Below, one piece after another: positions 59,673-64,000 of a stretch of 64,000 nt of DNA. The notes below the pieces were generated by a model. That model did not search any database. It was not told the origin of the DNA and saw nothing but the letters and a program-made list of their open reading frames with translations. This DNA comes from Siphonodentalium dalli (lineage: Eukaryota; Mollusca; Scaphopoda; Gadilida; Siphonodentaliidae). The stretch's first letter is position 1, and each line of letters starts with the position of its first letter. The translations under genes and the position numbers were made by a program. The stretch spans positions 182,515,122 through 182,579,121 of the forward strand of contig CP136069.1 of assembly GCA_032622095.1 (NCBI GenBank), given 5' to 3'.

Positions 59673-59673
59673 G

Positions 59674-59859
59674 GGGAAAACTGATTAACAGCGGGTGGAT
59701 AAATACTCCTGCTTCATGTGGACATACACATACGTTGTTCGTTGTCTGTTTTACGATGAGAAACCAACATATCCCCATATCATATACGTGAAAATGACTT
59801 TCCCATTTTCTCAGGTTTGGCGATACCCTCGGGTTTGGCGATACCACGTACACGAGGGT
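59674..59859 (-). repeat. Right arm of the older inverted-repeat element, outer part
   Basis: Reverse complement of 33,085-33,280 and 35,020-35,215. It shares CGTAAAACAGACAACGAAC, GGGGATATGTTGGTTTCTC and TATCGCCAAACCCGAGGGT. The outer end is near CACGAGGGT at 59,859. Confidence 0.88.
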
Positions 59860-60104
59860 GATCATGCTTGGGGCTCGCGAAGGGGGTAATAGAATATATA
59901 TATTTCATTTTTCAAAGTGTGTATATTACACAATCAATTAACATGATTTGTTTCTGCCTGGTATCTGGTTTCTGACATCTTGAACCACCATACGGTCAGA
60001 AATGTTCTAATTAAGATAGACACGTCGGTGGTATTGGATATGCGGGAGAAACAACCCCGTTTCGGGCCTGCCGCCTACGACCCTCAACGGTGTTGTTTCC
60101 ACCG
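59860..60104. other. No gene seen
   Basis: Spacer between the inverted-repeat element and LINE copy C. Confidence 0.4.
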
Positions 60105-62705
60105 CGTCTTCCTTATGTTTTGTATTGCCTCCTTGAAGGAGATATGTGTACAAGTATATACATGTTTATGAATACAATGGTGACATTCAAACTATATAAA
60201 TTTCACTTATATAAGGTCGGTTGACCTTTTGCATTGGTCAGATGGAGCAAATGACACACACAAATATGAGAAAATGAATAAATAATCGTTTCTCATCACA
60301 CATGAGTTCCAGAGTAGGATGACTTCCACATCCACATGCATAAGTGAGGAATCCTACCGGCGAGAGTAAATCCAGGAATTAAAATGTAGGAATTCCAGAA
60401 TTCATTTCTGAGTTCCTGTATGTGCGGAGAGAAGCAATGGAGGTACATGTGTGACAAGAGGTCAGAGTATTGGCACCCACAATGCTTGCATAATGCGTTG
60501 TTGTCATATGTCGTTCTGGAGATGATGTTTGCCGTATAGAGAGCTTTAGCTTTGTACTTTGAGTGTTCCCTGCATAGTAGCCAGCCTCTCCAGATCGACA
60601 TAGGACAGGATTTAACCATCCGAAAGAAATTCAGCGATTCATTTGTCGAATCACACCATGGTGCTTGATATGCGAAGTTGTTGATCTTCTCTTTTACAAT
60701 TTCTTTCCATTGTTTCTGTGATGGAAAGAACCCAGGATCAAGAAAATTGATGACGTAATCAATGAGATAATATGCGTGCAGGTTTGTGAAGATTTCCTTC
60801 GCAAAGCCAGATAGGGGCCGTTTATAGAGCAGGTGGCCTCGAACATTGAACAGAAACACTCTTAGAGCATCGCGATGAGTGTTTGGAAGATTTATTAGTG
60901 TTCCCAAGAATAAAAGTTTTTTCCGGTCTACTTCGACATGCAGTGATGTTAAACCAAGTAATGACAGTGAAAGTTATGTACTTGTTCTAGTAGGCAGACA
61001 TTGAATATGTTTTATACACATACGATAGACTCTCTCAAGTTGCATAACTTGTGTGTTTGTCAGGCCATACCACATTTCACATCCATATAATGCCTTTGGG
61101 ATTACTACACATTTCAAGATTTCAAGAGCAGATGAAGGAGTCAGGAATTTGGTGATTGGCGATCGGCATGCACCGAAAAATGTCCGTCTTAGCATTTCGC
61201 ATGCTCTGTCAATATTTCGAGATCTATCCGACCGATTATTTTGAGGGATACCAAGGTGAATAACGTCTTTGACTTCCTTCAGAGAAACCATTTATGTTCT
61301 GTCGTTGGAGCGTTTGAACGTTTACTTGTGTCAAAGACAATAATTTCGCTTTTTGCAAATGAGTATTCAAATTTCCACGTTTTGCTGTACTTATAATATT
61401 TATTCAGAAGACTTTTTAAGCCACCTTCTGAGTAAGAAAGAATGCAGACATCATCGGCAGTTGTCGGACATGAACACGAGATTGAATCTATATGAGCACC
61501 CTTCGGTGATAATGAGAGTTGTTGTAGGAGGTCGTCTATACAGACAAGGTACAAAAAAGGTACAAAACTCTCCTTGTCTTGTCTCTTGCTCTATGGTGAA
61601 CGGTTCTCAAAAATAGCCAGCATATCGCACTTTGCTTTTGATCTCCGAGTCCATGGCAGCAACAACTCTAAGCATACGCCCTCCGAGGCCTTTCTGCATT
61701 AACTTATAGAGTAGTCCTTCGTGCCATACTCTGTCAAACGCTTTTTGGGAATCCAAAAATGCGGTGTATACTTTAGAGTTGTTGAGATGTGCATATTCGA
61801 CGACATCTTGGAGTATATATGAGGTTACTGTGCAACCAACCCCTTTCTGTAAACCATTCTGCAACAGTTCGGAAAACCGGCGAACACATCGCATTTAAGA
61901 AGCCTGTCCAAAATAACCATCTCAAAAAGTTTATACATTGATGGCAGTAAAGTTATGGCTCTGTAACTATCTGGGTTGTCGACAGGCTTGGGGGTCACCC
62001 CTGAAAATCGGAATTTATTATTCCCATTTTCATTATAGATGGAATAAATTCGTATCTGAGCATAATTGAGAATAGCAGACACAGAACCGGAAGTAGAGCA
62101 TTCGGTGCATGAATTAGATGTTCATTTACATTATTGGTGTGCCCACTAGCTTTGTTCGGCTTCAATCGTTTGATGCAAGCGCTTAGTTCTGCACCTGTGG
62201 CGTCCCTACAACGTGAGTTATCTCTATTCTCTTGGTCAGACATTTCACTTATCTGAGCAATGGTGTCGTTCACCGACGATTCAAAAGAGGGGATATTATG
62301 ACGACACCTACTATACAGGTTTTGAAAATATTTGTTCCAACCTAGTACAATGTCTTGAGGGTCTCTGCACATTTTGTTGCCAAACTTTAATTCTGACCCA
62401 GGGTTCATTATTTGGGAGTATAATTGCTTTCCAGAAAGCGGGTTGGTTGTTTTTGGCGAGATATTCTATGTTCTCTATTGATTTTGTTTGGGAATCCAAC
62501 ACTGCTGTACGATGACGATTTCTGAATATTCGTTTAGAATCTCTATATGCTCGAAATGTTGGTTTGTCAATCTTTTTGGGTCGCCCCTTTGATATCCAGC
62601 ATTTCCGGCGTTGACGCATTTCCCCATGCAAGCATTTCAATTCTGAATTCCAGTAAGACTTCGTGAATTTCTTCTGTCATGTTCCGTTGGAAATAACCAA
62701 ATTAC
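60105..62705 (-). mobile_element. LINE copy C, longest copy of the A/B/C family
   Basis: Minus strand, 2.6 kb, from the linker before the RT (NSELKCLHGEMRQRRKCWI near 62,640) to the 3' end. There a stem CTCC-TTCAA-GGAGG (60,128-60,143) is followed by CAATACAAAACATA. The endonuclease is missing, so it too is 5'-truncated. Confidence 0.85.
60296..62705 (-). pseudogene. Frameshifted reverse transcriptase, copy C
   Basis: At least seven frame pieces read as one protein. They are the linker (62,640-62,311), KRLKPNKASG (62,408-61,995), NPDSYRAITLLPSMYKLFE (62,082-61,825) and the QKGVGCTVTSYILQDVV and FLDSQKAFDRVWHEG motif A piece (61,894-61,607). Then come motif C PTTADD (61,554-61,279), the thumb PKALYGCEMWY with CIKHIQCLPTRTST (61,291-60,974) and the C-terminal piece with CX2CX9HX4C (60,907-60,296). 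Motif B is damaged near 61,575. The order and wording match copies A and B. Many frame breaks show age. Confidence 0.85.
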
Positions 62706-64000
62706 TCTCACAAATATTTGGCATTAGTGCGACGCTAGAGATCGGCCAGCACATTTATTAATTAAACACACATAAATGTGAACAACAATAATATCAAATA
62801 ATATTTCATTATTTTTGAATATAATTCCAACTATAATTCAGATCATGTAAAAGCGAAGGTCGTTCGGGCATATACAGGCTACATCACACTGTAAGCGAAA
62901 TATACTTCATGCACGCGAATTATACTATGAGATCAACTATGGGAATAAACAACATTTCATCGGCCGTGAAAACCGCTCAGGAAAAACCGGATGCATCTTT
63001 TGGTGGCCATATATTTCAATATGACTTCTTTTGTTGGTTCCCAGAAACCTGCATCCGATACTCTACTACATGTACATAATACTATGTAGCAGTGCTTTCA
63101 GCCGGCCTCAAGATCAAGAACGTCGGAGTCGTTCAACGCTTATTCCAATGATTACCGTTTGACGTGATAAATCAACGATTGTTTCACATTGTTCTTTTGA
63201 AAATATTATGTATCATATACAAATTATTAACTTGTGTTTTGGAAGATTAATAGAAACAAATAATGGTGTATTTCATTGAAAATTACAAAATGTTTTCTGT
63301 GATTTGTAAATCGCAGCCGATCCGCGGGTGCACGTAGACTGGAGTGACAATACAGTCCACACTACGTCACAACATAAACGAGCGAGTGAGTACCACTTCA
63401 CAAGCCACTCAGCCTAGCACGACTCAGCGTGCATGCATTCACATTAACCCATATCCAGACAATCATTTCACGCTATGCTGCGTAACGCTAGAAATAATAT
63501 ATATACAATACCAACTCGGTGTCTATATATAACATATATCTACATGTGCAAACGCATTCTCAATTACACTTAAATATGATATCAACAAATATGGTCATGT
63601 ACGTCTTCACTGGCCGTATACTGTCTAGAAATTGACCGTCAAGTTAACTCGATTGGACTCGCACGCTTGTGAATAATTGTCGCGTCTGATAGTCCATTGT
63701 TCATAATCCTTGTCTCGCAGCGAGGGACATCCTTGAAAATTATTGGGTGTCTGTCATATTGCGATTAACATGTCTTATTGCACGCTGTGTGCATATACTG
63801 TATGTACATACTTATGTGATATATTAAGTGCGAACATTTGAATGCGGATCTCCGTGTTATTCTTTGTTTGAAACTTTGTTTGTATGGCATGGGGTGACTA
63901 TACGTCATATAAATGACAAGAAGGTTTCGTCGGATAGCTAACATAATGTACATGTATAACTATAGGGGCGTGGCGATATGGGTTTGGTTGTCTCACCCAA
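62706..64000. other. No gene seen
   Basis: AT-rich DNA without recognisable exon, RNA gene or element edge. Open frames 63,344-63,532 and 63,765-63,953 are short and featureless. Confidence 0.4.

Larger units (their letters stand above)
41723..59673. mobile_element. 17.95-kb terminal-inverted-repeat element carrying a satellite array
   Basis: The ends are inverted repeats that start (G/C)GGTGTGACTAATTAGTG and run about 473 bp. The direct repeat GGGAAAAC stands on both sides (41,715-41,722 and 59,674-59,681). The uninterrupted site is seen at 33,265-33,280 and 35,195-35,215 in the paralogous arm (reverse strand), so the 8-bp duplication and exact element edges are supported inside the window. 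The interior has no recognisable transposase: it is A/B subrepeats, a 14.6-kb satellite array, and a foldback-like element. TIR plus 8-bp duplication fits several superfamilies (MULE, hAT, P, Merlin, KDZ/Zisupton); none can be chosen by eye. It must have been moved by an enzyme encoded elsewhere. Confidence 0.85.

Noticed and set aside
41723-59673. Polinton/Maverick or other large DNA virus-like element
   Set aside because: Size and TIRs would fit, but there is no polymerase, integrase, ATPase, protease or capsid frame, and the target duplication is 8 bp, not 6.

Overview
The window is nuclear DNA of an animal, most likely an invertebrate and perhaps a mollusc or other lophotrochozoan. The evidence is spliced-gene signals, many decayed APE-type LINEs, a FLYWCH-domain MULE transposon, abundant microsatellites and a 100-N assembly gap. 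There is no operon-like organisation. No RNA gene, CRISPR array or intact multi-exon gene was recognised, and the organism is inferred only from the type of repeats.

Left part (1-24,600). The best host-gene candidate lies on the minus strand. An exon at 23,855-23,630 encodes a short basic cytoplasmic tail, one membrane anchor and a start of glycosylated ectodomain. It ends at a GTGAGT donor in phase 1. About 11.4 kb downstream on the same strand is a 10.3-kb exon (12,252-1,930), open throughout, phase 1 at both ends and followed by a perfect GTAAGT donor. It encodes about 3,440 residues that are almost all threonine, built from a 24-bp minisatellite. Together they look like a type II membrane-tethered mucin whose 3' end lies beyond position 1. 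The putative intron holds diverged repeats, hairpins, a 5'-truncated LINE (16.9-18.6 kb) and a 1.1-kb tandem duplication.

Middle part (24,600-41,700). This contains a LINE C-terminal fragment, a TA-flanked MITE (25,742-26,516), microsatellites and a second LINE family (31.4-32.7 kb). It then enters a deep nest of insertions. An inverted-repeat element with arms of about 0.85 kb holds a core that encodes a LINE-like ORF1 (RNA-binding fold) and an APE endonuclease, but no reverse transcriptase. Its left arm was hit by a LINE (33.3-35.0 kb, flanked by 276-bp direct repeats) and by a 305-bp retroposon with a 15-bp target duplication. Its core was hit by a 3.0-kb FLYWCH-MULE (37,426-40,433) with an 8-bp target duplication; removing the MULE restores the ORF1 reading frame across the junction. 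The MULE itself contains a LINE 3' fragment.

Right part (41,700-64,000). The right arm of that same element is split by a 17.95-kb element (41,723-59,673) with terminal inverted repeats of about 473 bp and an 8-bp duplication (GGGAAAAC). The empty site is visible twice elsewhere in the window. Its interior is not coding. It is mainly a 14.6-kb satellite array of 18 units (746, 868, 990 or 815 bp depending on a 122-bp internal repeat and a recurrent deletion), plus a nested foldback-like element and a large hairpin. This giant satellite-carrying transposon-like unit is the most unusual object in the window. It is followed by a third, frameshifted copy of the first LINE family (60.1-62.7 kb) and gene-free DNA to the end.
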